A stretch of DNA of 64,000 nucleotides from Hydrocarboniclastica marina (GCF_004851605.1 NZ_CP031093.1:2914692-2978691); one strand, 5' to 3'; shown: positions 28,001 through 37,557, numbered from the stretch's first letter. Program-made: numbers and translations. Notes: generated from the sequence alone by a model not told the origin.

Positions 28001-29647
28001 TCAGCCTTTCGTGGCTGACGCATCCCCCGGGAATCCGCCGTCATCAGCCGTGTTCTGTTCAAAATACTCCTCTAACTTCTGCTCCGCCATATCGCCAAAC
28101 AACAGGCTGCAAATCTCCTTCAGGCCGCCAGAAGCCCTGAGCTCAGCGCGGCGGAGCACCAGTTCGATTTTCGACCGCCGCCGCAGAAAATCTTCAAGCT
28201 TCGACACCATTTCATACCGGGCGGCCTGTTCCAGTTCACAGCGGAGGTATTCCGCGCCAGCCATAACCGGTAGCGCTTGCGCTGGTTCCTTGCGGATCTT
28301 GGCAAGTAGTTCAAACGCGTCTCGGCCATAACGTCGCCAGAACCGGATAGACAGCTTTTCAGAAGACGACGCAGGCGTCATGCCGTCCAGCCCCATTTGC
28401 GACGCTTCCGCAAAAAACGCCGCCCTCACCTCGGCCGGTGGCTCGCCGAACCACTTTTCAACTTTGAGAGGGACTTTGACCCCGCATGCTTCAACACGGT
28501 CGACGACTTCGTTGCCGACGTTGAGACAATCCGTCAGCTTGCCCCCGTATATGCTGAGGTAACGCCTGGACAGGTCGGCTTCGACCAGATGTCGTCGTGA
28601 CAGACTGAGCCAGTCGTCGCTTCCCGCGCCCTCGACCACTAATGGGCGGACGCCGCAACGCTCCGAGATAATATCTTTGGTCGTGAGCGGCTGCTTCAGC
28701 TTCAGGCGGGCATTGATGTTGTCCAGTACAAAGCGACGGTCGGCTGCTGTCACACTGGCGAATGGGCTGTCGGTACGGGTATCCGTCGTGCCGATACACG
28801 TCTTGGTACCCATGGGGATCACGAAAAAAAGCCGACCATCATCGGCAAAGAACGCGAGCACCCGATTTGATGGCGTCAGCCGGTCTACGATGAGGTGGAT
28901 GCCTTTCGAAAAAACATGGCGGTGTTTCGAGACTTGCCCGACCAGACTGTTGTGATGATCGACAAAAGGGCCGCAGGCGTTGATCAGGACTTTGGTCTTG
29001 ATGGAGAACGAGTCGCCACTAAGCACGTCCCGTGCCCTGACATGCCAGAGCCCCTGTATCTTTGTCGCCCCCAACGATTCGACATAGTTGGCGGCCGCCG
29101 CCCCGGAAGTCAGGGCTGAGCGAACGAAGTTGAAAACAAAACGGGCATCGTTGTCGTACAGGTAGGCGTCTGAGTACTCGAACCCACCGATACAGCGCTC
29201 GACGTCGATAATGGGTTCCTCACGAGCGATTCGGCTTCGCCCGAGCAGTCTGGGCGACCGGGTAAAACAGTCACCCATAACCCAATACAGCAAGGTAACG
29301 AGATACATGACCCAGCCCGGATAACGGAATCCCTGGCCGAGCGAGGCGAGGAAGCGGATTTCCTTTACAGTGGATGGATAAGACCTGATCAGTGCATTAC
29401 GGGATTTGCACAGCTTGCGCACCAACCCGAACTCGAAACTCTCGAGGTACTTGATGCCGCCCCAGGCGAGGTTGGAGGACTGCTGACTGGTGAAGCCCGC
29501 AAAGTCGCGCTTGTCGATAAGACCGACCTTGACGCCTTTGGCAGAAAGGGCAGCCGCCGAAACGGCCCCGTTGATCCCCGCCCCCACCACTAAAACATCG
29601 AATTCAGTGGCCTTTAGGGCGGCAATCTTTGCGGCTCTTAACTGCAT
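28001..29647 (-). CDS. glpD: Glycerol-3-phosphate dehydrogenase (FAD)
   Basis: 548 residues. The N-terminal FAD site is VLVVGAGINGAVSAAALSAKG, followed by the DAO-family SSNLAWGGIKYLE segment and FVIPMGTKTCIGTTDT, RCGVRPLV and YGGKLTDCLNVG. It oxidises glycerol-3-phosphate to dihydroxyacetone phosphate at the membrane and passes electrons to quinone. The C-terminal domain (about 400-548) is more diverged than in E. coli GlpD. It follows a Crp/Fnr regulator by 29 bases and is probably in one unit with it. Confidence 0.9.
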   Translation of the reverse strand: MQLRAAKIAALKATEFDVLVVGAGINGAVSAAALSAKGVKVGLIDKRDFAGFTSQQSSNLAWGGIKYLESFEFGLVRKLCKSRNALIRSYPSTVKEIRFLASLGQGFRYPGWVMYLVTLLYWVMGDCFTRSPRLLGRSRIAREEPIIDVERCIGGFEYSDAYLYDNDARFVFNFVRSALTSGAAAANYVESLGATKIQGLWHVRARDVLSGDSFSIKTKVLINACGPFVDHHNSLVGQVSKHRHVFSKGIHLIVDRLTPSNRVLAFFADDGRLFFVIPMGTKTCIGTTDTRTDSPFASVTAADRRFVLDNINARLKLKQPLTTKDIISERCGVRPLVVEGAGSDDWLSLSRRHLVEADLSRRYLSIYGGKLTDCLNVGNEVVDRVEACGVKVPLKVEKWFGEPPAEVRAAFFAEASQMGLDGMTPASSSEKLSIRFWRRYGRDAFELLAKIRKEPAQALPVMAGAEYLRCELEQAARYEMVSKLEDFLRRRSKIELVLRRAELRASGGLKEICSLLFGDMAEQKLEEYFEQNTADDGGFPGDASATKG

Positions 29648-29676
29648 AGGGCACCTAACATTCGGGAGGTCTCTGA

Positions 29677-30420
29677 CTACTCGGTGACGCCATCAACCAA
29701 GGCGGTCAACGAACCACGCTCCAGATAAGAATCATCAAAATTCGCAATCTCTTTCAAACCGTTCAGGTCAAGCACATCAACCGAGCCATGGCCGCGACCG
29801 ATAAGCTGCTTCTCCTTCAGGATCTTGACCGTTCGGTTAACGTGTACCGCACTCAGCCCGAGCGCATCGCCAAGCAATGCCTGAGAAAGCGGCAAGTGAA
29901 AGTCCTGGTCCAGTTCGACGCAGGCCCGCTTGAGCCGTTCGCAGATCTCGACCAGAAAGTGAGAGAGCTTGACCAGCGCGTTGCGTCTTCCCAGGTTGAT
30001 CAGGCGCTGCAGCAGTATGGCCTGGTCTGCTGATGAGATCATGAAAAAAAGCCCGGCCAGTGTCGAGGACTGCGCAAATACCTTGGCCAGCCGATCCTGG
30101 GGAAAAGGACAAAGCTCAGCTTCTGTAAGCGTTACAACACTTACCAGCCGCCGACGGAAAGCACACTCTCGAATGCCTATGATGTCGCCGGGCACAAAGA
30201 TATCGAGGATTTGCCGGCTGCCATCTTCCAGGTTGTGGAAGGCGCAGGCCCAACCGGATTTCAAAGTGAAAAAATGGGTCTCTTCCTCATGCTCACTCCA
30301 GACCGTCGCATTCTTTCGATACTTCACCGGGTCCTGTTCCAGCGTCTTGAGCAAGTCCGCATCGCTTTCTGACAGAGATCGGAAATGCTGAAAATGTCGA
30401 ACGATGCAACTGTGTTCCAT
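29677..30420 (-). CDS. Crp/Fnr-family transcriptional regulator
   Basis: 247 residues from the ATG at 30420, behind GAAAGGACCGACTAAT. A cyclic-nucleotide-binding-like beta-roll (LKSGWACAFHNLEDGSRQILDIFVPGDIIG) is followed by a dimerisation helix and a winged HTH (LPLSQALLGDALGLSAVHVNRTVKILKEKQLI). The N-terminal cysteine cluster of FNR is not present, so an oxygen-sensing [4Fe-4S] is unlikely. The gene directly precedes glpD and is divergent from ectD, so either may be a target (inference). Confidence 0.88.
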   Translation of the reverse strand: MEHSCIVRHFQHFRSLSESDADLLKTLEQDPVKYRKNATVWSEHEEETHFFTLKSGWACAFHNLEDGSRQILDIFVPGDIIGIRECAFRRRLVSVVTLTEAELCPFPQDRLAKVFAQSSTLAGLFFMISSADQAILLQRLINLGRRNALVKLSHFLVEICERLKRACVELDQDFHLPLSQALLGDALGLSAVHVNRTVKILKEKQLIGRGHGSVDVLDLNGLKEIANFDDSYLERGSLTALVDGVTE

Positions 30421-30513
30421 ATTAGTCGGTCCTTTCAAAGAGCCTTCAACCGAAGGCCATGTAGCATCGCTAACGATACCATTAAAAGCCCCTGCCTATA
30501 GAAAACGTAACCC

Positions 30514-30543
30514 TTGAAAACAACTGGTGGCCGCCACTATTTA
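30514..30543 (+). promoter_or_regulatory. Candidate sigma-70 promoter of ectD
   Basis: TTGAAA (30514-30519), an 18-base gap, and TATTTA (30538-30543), about 80 bases before the ectD start. Both boxes are partial matches, so this is a tentative call. Confidence 0.3.
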
Positions 30544-30622
30544 ACCTATGTTCTGGTGACCGACGGCCCCCATTGTTACCGTTCACTCCAGGAGATTAGC
30601 TTTAATTACAAGGAGTTAAGAT

Positions 30623-31573
30623 ATGCTACAGCGTACAGACTTTTATCCATCCAGACTGGATTCGCCGGCCGACAGACTTCGTCGCACAGCACCCACCGTT
30701 CACGCTCAAGGTCCGAAACGATGGCAGGGTCCGCTGGATGAACAGAGCCTGGCCCGTTTCGAGCGAGACGGTTTTCTCTGGTTCGATGGTTTCTTCTCCC
30801 GCGACCGGGTCACGCCGTTTCTGGATGAGCTTCAGGAGCTGGCGAAGGACACTGCCCTGGCAAATTCAGAACAGGTCATCAAAGACCCGCAAAGTGGCGA
30901 TCTACGCTCAGTTTTCGCTATGCACGAGCTCTCCGAGCGCTTCGACCAGCTGACCCGGGACCCACGAATACTGGGTATGGTGCAGCAGCTCCTCGGCGGG
31001 GATGTCTACATCCATCAGTCCCGTATAAACAGTAAAACCGGCTTTGCGGGTAGCGGTTTCGAGTGGCATTCAGACTTTGAAACCTGGCATGCAGAGGACG
31101 GCATGCCAGAAATGCGAGCAGTGAGCGCGTCACTGATGCTGACGGACAACAGTCCCTTCAATGGCCCGCTCATGCTCATACCCGGCTCCCACGATTATTT
31201 CGTGCCTTGCGTCGGCCGCACGCCCGCGGATAACTGGAAACAATCGCTGAAGGATCAGAGCATTGGTGTTCCCGACCGCAGCCATATTGCAGCTCTGGCT
31301 GAGCGCGGCGGAATCGAGGCACCTACCGGACCAGCAGGCTCTCTGCTGTTGTTCGAATGCAACACCCTGCATGCCTCAAACAGCAACATGTCACCCTGGC
31401 CCCGGGCTAACCTGTTCTTCGTCTACAACAGTGTCGAGAATCAACTGGTCGAGCCCTTCAGCGGATCGGCAGCACGTCCTGAGTTTCTGGGCGCGCGTAA
31501 AAACGTCAAGCCGTTGACCATGCAAGAACGCCATGTCGAGGCCGATGAAACTCAGCACGTCTACAGCAACTAG
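30623..31573 (+). CDS. ectD: Ectoine hydroxylase
   Basis: 316 residues, start at 30623 behind AAGGAG. The EctD signature is intact: FEWHSDFETWHAEDGMP around residues 146-162. The Fe(II) ligands would be H149, D151 and H250, matching known EctD spacing; 2-oxoglutarate site residues lie nearby. The enzyme turns ectoine into 5-hydroxyectoine, a compatible solute protecting against salt and heat. It stands alone here: no ectABC lies in the window, so ectoine synthesis must be encoded elsewhere. A Crp/Fnr gene is divergent from it. Confidence 0.93.
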   Translation: MLQRTDFYPSRLDSPADRLRRTAPTVHAQGPKRWQGPLDEQSLARFERDGFLWFDGFFSRDRVTPFLDELQELAKDTALANSEQVIKDPQSGDLRSVFAMHELSERFDQLTRDPRILGMVQQLLGGDVYIHQSRINSKTGFAGSGFEWHSDFETWHAEDGMPEMRAVSASLMLTDNSPFNGPLMLIPGSHDYFVPCVGRTPADNWKQSLKDQSIGVPDRSHIAALAERGGIEAPTGPAGSLLLFECNTLHASNSNMSPWPRANLFFVYNSVENQLVEPFSGSAARPEFLGARKNVKPLTMQERHVEADETQHVYSN

Positions 31574-31594
31574 GCCGGTTCCCGACGCCACTTT

Positions 31595-32653
31595 TTAGTC
31601 CACGCTTGCGCTGTTGCCTTTCTCCAGCCAGCCTTCCACCCATACCTGGTGGGTGAGTACCATGGCCAGGACCGTCAGCGGCGCAGCGAGCACCAGCCCG
31701 AGGGTACCTGCCACCAGCCCCAGACTGATCTGTGCAGAGAACAGCAACGCCGGCGGCAACTTGACCGACTTGCGGTCAATCAGCGGTGTGATCAGGTTGC
31801 TTTCGACGGTCTGCACGCCGATGTAGAGCAACGCCACCTGACCTGCCAAACCCTCAGAAAGTGCTATCAACAAAGCGGGAATAGCAGAGATTAGAGGCCC
31901 CAGGTTGGGAATAAACACCAGTATCGCCGCCAGAGCACCAAGAGAAAGGTACATCGGCATTCCCAACAACCATAGCCCGAGGCTGGTGGCCAAGCCGACA
32001 ACGGTCATCGAAGCCAACCGGCCCAGCATCCACCAGTTGAGTTTGTGACGGAGCAGGAAGAGTAACTGCTCGGTGCGGTCTCGCCGCGCTGGCGGAAGAA
32101 GGCGCAGGAAACCACGCCTGTAGGTGCCGGGTTCGAAAGCAAAAAAAAGCGCCACCGCGATGATGAAAAAGACAGTGAAGGCAGCACCCAGCGTCGTCGA
32201 CAGTACGAAGCTCATTTGCGACATGCCTTTTCCCAGGAGATCACTGCCCAGCTGTCTCAGGTTGAATTCTTCAACGATGTGATCGCCAAGTGGCCATTTG
32301 CGGATGCGCGCCTCCAGCTCGCCCACGGAGGCAGGCAGAGCGTCAACCATCTGCTGAAACTGATCAGCCAGGTTACTTGCAAAAACGTTGCCGAGCAGTG
32401 TGAAAGACCCAATGATCGCAAGCAGGACTGCAGTCAGGGCCCAGCGCTGCGAAAGAAAGCTGTGTTGGCTCAGCCAATGGGCCGGCGCCAGCAAAGCCAG
32501 GCCCAGCAACACTGCCGCGAAAATGGTCAGGAGAACGCCAAAGCCATTCCAAAGCAGAACCAGGAGCGTAACGGCAACTGAACCGGCCGCCACGGCGAGC
32601 CATACTCTTCGGCTGTAATTGTTGGCCCAAGTGCCCTGATTGTGCTCCGGCAT
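31595..32653 (-). CDS. AI-2E family transporter
   Basis: 352 residues with about eight TM helices in the PerM/YdiK pattern: two N-terminal pairs, a soluble stretch (DQFQQMVDALPASVGELE), then LGALAAILVFIPNLGPLISAIPALLIAL and YIGVQTVESNLITPLIDRKSV, the most conserved family motifs. Members are proposed to export autoinducer-2 or, for some, to move Na+/H+; the substrate here is unknown. It is convergent with ectD (22-base gap). Confidence 0.85.
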   Translation of the reverse strand: MPEHNQGTWANNYSRRVWLAVAAGSVAVTLLVLLWNGFGVLLTIFAAVLLGLALLAPAHWLSQHSFLSQRWALTAVLLAIIGSFTLLGNVFASNLADQFQQMVDALPASVGELEARIRKWPLGDHIVEEFNLRQLGSDLLGKGMSQMSFVLSTTLGAAFTVFFIIAVALFFAFEPGTYRRGFLRLLPPARRDRTEQLLFLLRHKLNWWMLGRLASMTVVGLATSLGLWLLGMPMYLSLGALAAILVFIPNLGPLISAIPALLIALSEGLAGQVALLYIGVQTVESNLITPLIDRKSVKLPPALLFSAQISLGLVAGTLGLVLAAPLTVLAMVLTHQVWVEGWLEKGNSASVD

Positions 32654-32742
32654 GTGTTTGCGCTCCTTCTCGTTTGGTATTTTTCCATATCGGTCCGCGC
32701 TCTTCCGCTAAGCACGGATTACACATAAAAGGTGACCCAGGG

Positions 32743-33678
32743 ATGGCAGGCAACACCGAAAATGTAACCAACCAAAAACTTCTCAACTGGCTGCGGGCGC
32801 TTCGCCTTCAGTTCTATCCCATGACCTGGCTGGCCTACACACTCGGGGCCCTGGGCGCGGCTGCGATACAGGGCAGGTTGGACCCGGGCGCGTACTGGCT
32901 AGGTTACGCGGTTGCGTTCCTGGTCGAGGCTGCGACTGTCTTTACCAATGATCTGTTCGACTACGAGAGCGACCGGCACAACCGTCATGCAAGCCAATTC
33001 AATGGCGGCTCCAGAACCCTTGTGGACGGGCGACTGAGTAAAACTGACCTGTCCTGGGGTGCGGCTGCCTGTGTCTTGTTAGCCGTCCTGCTGACAGCTG
33101 CGCTCTTGCTCAGGTACGACCTTGGTTTAGCGGTTGCCCTTCTCTTCGCGGCCATGCTCGCGCTTGGGCCAGGCTATACCACACCGCCGCTGAAACTGGC
33201 GTGGCGCGGTCTGGGTGAGCTTGATGTCGCGTTAACCCACAGTACGGCGGCCATACTCTGCGGTTTCATTGTTCAGGGCGCCTCCTGGACCCACCCTTTC
33301 CCCTGGCTTGTAAGCGCCCCCCTTTTTCTGGCCATTCTCCCTTCGATTCTTCTTGCGGGACTGCCGGACCTTGAGGCCGACAAAGCCGCCGGTAAGCGAA
33401 CCCTCGTGGTCCGTCTCGGCCGGCGACCAACGGCCCTTATCGCCTTGCTGGTTACGCTTGCTGTCCCGCTTTCGGTGGTACTCATTGGGTATGCCGCAAG
33501 CACCCGGGGCGTTTTAGCAGAGCTGCCACCCTGGTCTGCACTGCATAGCCTGCTGCTTGCGGCTCTGATCTTCCGGTACTGGAAAACGCCAGTGACAGGT
33601 CGCATTGATGGTCTTCTGATCGTGGCGCTCACCTATACCCTCTGGTACAGCGTCGTCCCGATCATGAACCTGCTGTAG
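32743..33678 (+). CDS. UbiA-family membrane prenyltransferase
   Basis: 311 residues from the ATG at 32743, behind AAAAGGTGACCC. About eight to nine TM helices. The two Asp-rich motifs of the superfamily are present: NDLFDYESDRHN and DLEADKAAGKRTL. The pattern (QFYPMTWLAYTLGALGAA, GGSRTLVDGRLS) is closest to MenA-like 1,4-dihydroxy-2-naphthoate prenyltransferases, but no menaquinone genes are near, so the acceptor is open. It would attach a polyprenyl chain to an aromatic substrate within the inner membrane. Confidence 0.82.
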   Translation: MAGNTENVTNQKLLNWLRALRLQFYPMTWLAYTLGALGAAAIQGRLDPGAYWLGYAVAFLVEAATVFTNDLFDYESDRHNRHASQFNGGSRTLVDGRLSKTDLSWGAAACVLLAVLLTAALLLRYDLGLAVALLFAAMLALGPGYTTPPLKLAWRGLGELDVALTHSTAAILCGFIVQGASWTHPFPWLVSAPLFLAILPSILLAGLPDLEADKAAGKRTLVVRLGRRPTALIALLVTLAVPLSVVLIGYAASTRGVLAELPPWSALHSLLLAALIFRYWKTPVTGRIDGLLIVALTYTLWYSVVPIMNLL

Positions 33679-33725
33679 CGTCGGCCCTGGCAGCCCTGGC
33701 CGTTAGCGCCGGCATCGCCCGTCAG

Positions 33726-35585
33726 CTACCGTTTGAAGGTGCCAACCAGACCGCCCCTGGCAAGGACGTGCCCTTCCACCGCCTCAAGCAATTCGGCCCG
33801 GGTAGCGCCAAACGGGAGTTCCAGGGTCGTATCCAGTGCCATGACCTGAAAATGGTAACTGTGGGCTGGCTGGCCCTTCGGCGGGCGGGGCCCGAAGTAT
33901 CCCAGCGCGCCGCGGTCATTCTGACCCTGCAGCGTACCTTTTGGATCTGCCAGGAGCGGGGCTGCAGGTATACCTTCCCGCAGTTGATTTACATCAGGCG
34001 GCAGGTTGTATACGAGCCAATGCACAAACGGTGGTTTTTTTGAGACGCCCGGATCTTCCATGAAGATCACATAGCTTTCAGTCCCCTCAGGTCCTTTTTC
34101 CCAGGACAGCGGCGGGGAAATATTTTCGCCTTCGGCGCCGAATTTCTGGGGAATGCTGGCGTCGTGTTCAAACGCCGGTGACTTCAGGTTCAGATCGGTA
34201 TCCGTTGCGTTAACCAACTCGTGCGACAATTCCGCAGGCCTCTCTGCCAAAGTCCCGGCCGCGGCGCCAGGCGATACCCGGACATTCGCGCCGTCCGAGT
34301 TTGTAAATGCTCCAGGGGATGCATCGGCGCCGCTGGCTGCTTCGCCGGTGTAGCTGATCCGATAGATGATGCCGTTACTGTCATCGGAGACCAGCAATGC
34401 CCCATCATTCGCTACGGTTACGCCGGCCAGGCGCGCGGTCTGTGTCCAGGTTGGCCCCGGCCCAGATGCCTGCTCTTCATTTTTTTCCGAAAGGAAGCCG
34501 GTCAGGAATGGCTCGAACCCGGTGGGCTTGCCCGCCTCATCGAACAGAACCCGAACCACTTCATATCCAGAGGGCGGCTTCCTGTTCCAGGAACCTCGCA
34601 TGGCAACAAAGGCATCGCCGTGGTACGCCTCGGGGAACTGATCAGCGGTGTAGAAAGCCAACTGCATGGGCGCGGCATGGGGCGTGTAATAGCCAACGGG
34701 CTCGCGGCTCTGTTCTGCCCAGGTGTCCATGGAAATATCGCCAGGCGGCTGATCCTGGGGGTTGTGTCGGCTATCCGCATAGATGTAGGGCCAGCCGTAT
34801 TGTTCGCCCTTTAAAATGTGATTCAGCTCTTCATGCTGAACATTGTCGCCCAGCCAGTCGATGCCATGGTCCATGCCGAACAGCTCACCCGTAACGGGAT
34901 GAAAGCCGAAACCGATAGTATTGCGTAAGCCACTGGCGTAGATGCTGCGCTTAGAGCCGTCCGGCTCGACCTGCAGCATCGTCGCATTCTCGATATTTGA
35001 TTCGCCACAGGCGTTACAGGTCGAGCCTACGCTCAGATAGAGTTTCCCGTCGGGGCCGACCACCAGTGTGCGATTGGGGTGCTGACCGGCATCGGGCAAA
35101 TCGTCCAGCAGGAGTTCCAGTTCGCCAAGTGTCCCGTTTCGGCCTATATCCGCCCGATAAAGTTCGTTGACGGTGACCAGGTACATTGTTGAGCCTTGTA
35201 CGGCAATACCGTGCATCTGCGGCCTGCTTGCGACCACTTCGCGCTGATCTGCCTGACCGTCGCCGTCATTGTCCCGCAACATGAGCACATCACCCACCGA
35301 GCGGCGGGTGACGTAAACAGCACCGTTGTCCGCCATCGCCAGCATCCGTGGATTGATCAGCTTATCCGCGAAGACTTCAATCTGAAAACCGGCCGGCAAC
35401 TTGACCCTGTCAGCGAGATTCGCAGGTGGCTCAACAGCTTTTGGCTCGACAACGTGCGCCGTTATCTGGACATCGACCGAGCTCGGGTCTTCAAAGGTTT
35501 TGGGCAGGGTGGCGTCCTGAGCAGCAACACTGAGACTGACCAGGGCGAGACCCATGAAAAGCGATGAACTGAGAGTAGATTTCAT
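33726..35585 (-). CDS. PQQ-type sugar/sorbosone dehydrogenase fused to a YbhB-like PEBP domain
   Basis: 619 residues from the ATG at 35585, behind AAGGACGCA. Signal peptide to about residue 22, so periplasmic. Residues 55-412 form a beta-propeller of the glucose/sorbosone dehydrogenase family (LPAGFQIEVFADKLINPR, PNRTLVVGPDGKLYLSVGS, YASGLRNTIGFGFHP, DNVQHEELN). Residues 468-618 are a phosphatidylethanolamine-binding (PEBP/YbhB) domain (PQKFGAEGENISPPLSWE, FVHWLVYNLPP, GYFGPRPPKG). The two are normally separate proteins; the same frame runs across both with a Gly/Ala-rich linker of about 55 residues. The combined role is unknown. Confidence 0.85.
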   Translation of the reverse strand: MKSTLSSSLFMGLALVSLSVAAQDATLPKTFEDPSSVDVQITAHVVEPKAVEPPANLADRVKLPAGFQIEVFADKLINPRMLAMADNGAVYVTRRSVGDVLMLRDNDGDGQADQREVVASRPQMHGIAVQGSTMYLVTVNELYRADIGRNGTLGELELLLDDLPDAGQHPNRTLVVGPDGKLYLSVGSTCNACGESNIENATMLQVEPDGSKRSIYASGLRNTIGFGFHPVTGELFGMDHGIDWLGDNVQHEELNHILKGEQYGWPYIYADSRHNPQDQPPGDISMDTWAEQSREPVGYYTPHAAPMQLAFYTADQFPEAYHGDAFVAMRGSWNRKPPSGYEVVRVLFDEAGKPTGFEPFLTGFLSEKNEEQASGPGPTWTQTARLAGVTVANDGALLVSDDSNGIIYRISYTGEAASGADASPGAFTNSDGANVRVSPGAAAGTLAERPAELSHELVNATDTDLNLKSPAFEHDASIPQKFGAEGENISPPLSWEKGPEGTESYVIFMEDPGVSKKPPFVHWLVYNLPPDVNQLREGIPAAPLLADPKGTLQGQNDRGALGYFGPRPPKGQPAHSYHFQVMALDTTLELPFGATRAELLEAVEGHVLARGGLVGTFKR

Positions 35586-35788
35586 TGCGTCCTTGCTCTT
35601 TATCGACAATGTGGATAATCGGACTCCCGGCAGCCGTCGCTTGGCCCCATATTGAAACCGGGAATCGACCCGCGGCGTTCTTTGGCATGACGCCGATACT
35701 ATGATCTCTGTTCAAAAACGTTGCAATCCTGCCAAGTCCTTCGGCCGACTGGCAGTAATCTGGTGTCCCGTTCGGGCATGGAACCACG

Positions 35789-35812
35789 AAAGAGGGGCCG
35801 CGAAGGCCCCTC
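35789..35812 (-). terminator. Terminator of the DUF4383 gene
   Basis: A perfect eight-base stem (GAGGGGCC / GGCCCCTC) with a five-base loop, followed by TTTCG on the minus strand, about 70 bases past the stop at 35883. Confidence 0.7.
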
Positions 35813-35882
35813 GAACTGCTTTGGGTCAGGTCTCGCCGGCTGAACTGGTCAGCCGAGCTGAACCCGGACTGCGTCCCGGAGT

Positions 35883-36311
35883 TCAGACCCGGCCGGTGCT
35901 GGTGTGCACATCGGCCCGCGCAGGTGGGCCGAAACCGAAGTAACCAGCAACCACTGCGTTAAGAACATGCAACCAGATATCGTTGCCATAAAGCGGTACC
36001 AGCCCGAACAGGGTGTCGGTGGCTGGGATAATCCCCAGGATGGCCAGGAGAGCGAATATCACCGCGTTAGCCTTGGCATAGAAAACCGAAGAAGCAAATG
36101 CCTTCGCGGCCAGAATACCCCAGATACCGATCCCAAGGTGCACGAGGTTATGCACAACGTTGACAGGGAATATACCCAGCAACCAGCCGTGTCCGGCTTC
36201 AACCGCGAGGTCGCCCGAAAGCTCAGGCGCAACAACCAGCGCCGGGATGAAACCGAGCACCCCTACGACGGCGTAGACAATACCGAATATCAATGCGAAC
36301 TTCTTGACCAT
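35883..36311 (-). CDS. DUF4383-family membrane protein
   Basis: 142 residues, start behind AGGAGG. Four TM helices with the family's VHNLVHLGIGIWGI segment and a glycine-rich helix hairpin. The family is known from bacterial inner membranes without a defined function. It has its own strong ribosome binding site and terminator, so is probably monocistronic. Confidence 0.8.
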   Translation of the reverse strand: MVKKFALIFGIVYAVVGVLGFIPALVVAPELSGDLAVEAGHGWLLGIFPVNVVHNLVHLGIGIWGILAAKAFASSVFYAKANAVIFALLAILGIIPATDTLFGLVPLYGNDIWLHVLNAVVAGYFGFGPPARADVHTSTGRV

Positions 36312-36564
36312 AAAACCTCCTGTCTAACGAATGTCGCAGCGTCAATGCTGCGTCGTGATCAAGGGAAAGAGGGACCCCCTTCCCGACAATAGGTTTACAG
36401 TATTTTTTAATCCATACAATTCTTCAGGGTTACAGTTTTAGTCACCCATGGGGCTCCTTTCAGGGATTTTTCAGTGGCCCATGGGCGCAGCTCTTTCGTA
36501 TCCTTTATTCTGACACCCCGGACAGCCCGGACTGTGCCGCTGGCGTGCTGCAACAGGTCCCGGT

Positions 36565-37557
36565 ATGGTACAGGCCCGTTCCCGAACCGAAGCCAGAGCA
36601 TTGTCCGTTTCCTTTGAAAAGCCCCACTCCCTACAGGCTCTTCTTGCCGTCCTGCTGATCGCCATTTCGCCGCTGTTCTTCGTTGGCGGCCCCGATTGGG
36701 CCTCGACCCCTCTGATTAAAGCATCCTGGGACCTGGGGCATATTCTCTTCTTTGCCCTTTTTACGCTGAGCTACCAACTGCTCCGGGGCGTCGGTGGTGC
36801 CAGGCAAGCCATTGGCGTGAGCATAGCCGTACTCATTCTGGGCATGATGATCGAAGCCCTTCAAAGCTTTATCGGACGCGAAGTCAGTTGGGCTGACGTA
36901 ATGGGTAACCTGACCGGTGCCTGGCTGGTCATGGCCTGGCGACAGTCCACGCGTTGCACGACCACAGGACGGCGCGTTGTCATCTGGCTCTGCCGCGGCA
37001 TCTCTCTGCTCTTGCTTGTCGCCTACCTTCTACCCGTGATCAGCCAGGCTCATCAGCAGACTCGCCTGGCCATACAGTTTCCGCTGCTAACAGATTTCGC
37101 TGACCCCGCTAGTATCCGAAACTGGACCGGAGACGTGAAACTCGCCCACAACTTCGGCCCGCGGGCGGCTCCAGGGATGGCAATCATGCTGGACACAGGG
37201 CGCTATTCCGGCGCGTTCCTGAACAGGCTCCACGGAGACTGGAGTGCTTATCGACAGTTGAACTTGTCGTTATTCAACCCTGACGCGACCACTGTTTCTC
37301 TCACCCTGCGGATAAACGACCTGCAGCACGACCGTGGCAGCAATGCCTACAACGACCGTTTTAACCAAACCATAACCTTGCAGCCGGGGTGGAATCGATA
37401 CGAGATCCAGCTCGAAGATGTCGCATCTGCGCCGTCGTCGCGACTTATGGACATGACGCGGATCCGGCGCCTTGGCCTCTTTACCAGTAAAGTACAGGTA
37501 CCGCGCACTGTGTTTCTGACCGATCTTCGGTTAGACGGCCGGAAACCCGGTGGCTGA
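36565..37557 (+). CDS. VanZ-family membrane protein with extracytoplasmic beta-rich C-terminus
   Basis: 330 residues. Residues about 20-130 are a four-helix VanZ-like domain (DLGHILFFALFTLSYQLLRG, ALQSFIGREVSWADVMGNLTG). A further TM helix (about 145-165) leads to a soluble C-terminal part (175-330) with FADPASIRNWTGDV and LNLSLFNPDATTVSLTLRIND, resembling a carbohydrate-binding or CIA30-like beta-sandwich (inference). VanZ-like proteins are linked to envelope and antibiotic tolerance in Gram-positives; the role here is unknown. No good ribosome binding site, so the start could be a nearby alternative. Confidence 0.75.
   Translation: MVQARSRTEARALSVSFEKPHSLQALLAVLLIAISPLFFVGGPDWASTPLIKASWDLGHILFFALFTLSYQLLRGVGGARQAIGVSIAVLILGMMIEALQSFIGREVSWADVMGNLTGAWLVMAWRQSTRCTTTGRRVVIWLCRGISLLLLVAYLLPVISQAHQQTRLAIQFPLLTDFADPASIRNWTGDVKLAHNFGPRAAPGMAIMLDTGRYSGAFLNRLHGDWSAYRQLNLSLFNPDATTVSLTLRINDLQHDRGSNAYNDRFNQTITLQPGWNRYEIQLEDVASAPSSRLMDMTRIRRLGLFTSKVQVPRTVFLTDLRLDGRKPGG

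Noticed and set aside
36407-36601. Minus-strand 64-codon frame before the VanZ gene
   Set aside because: No ribosome binding site or homology and it overlaps the upstream region and start of a coding gene on the other strand.
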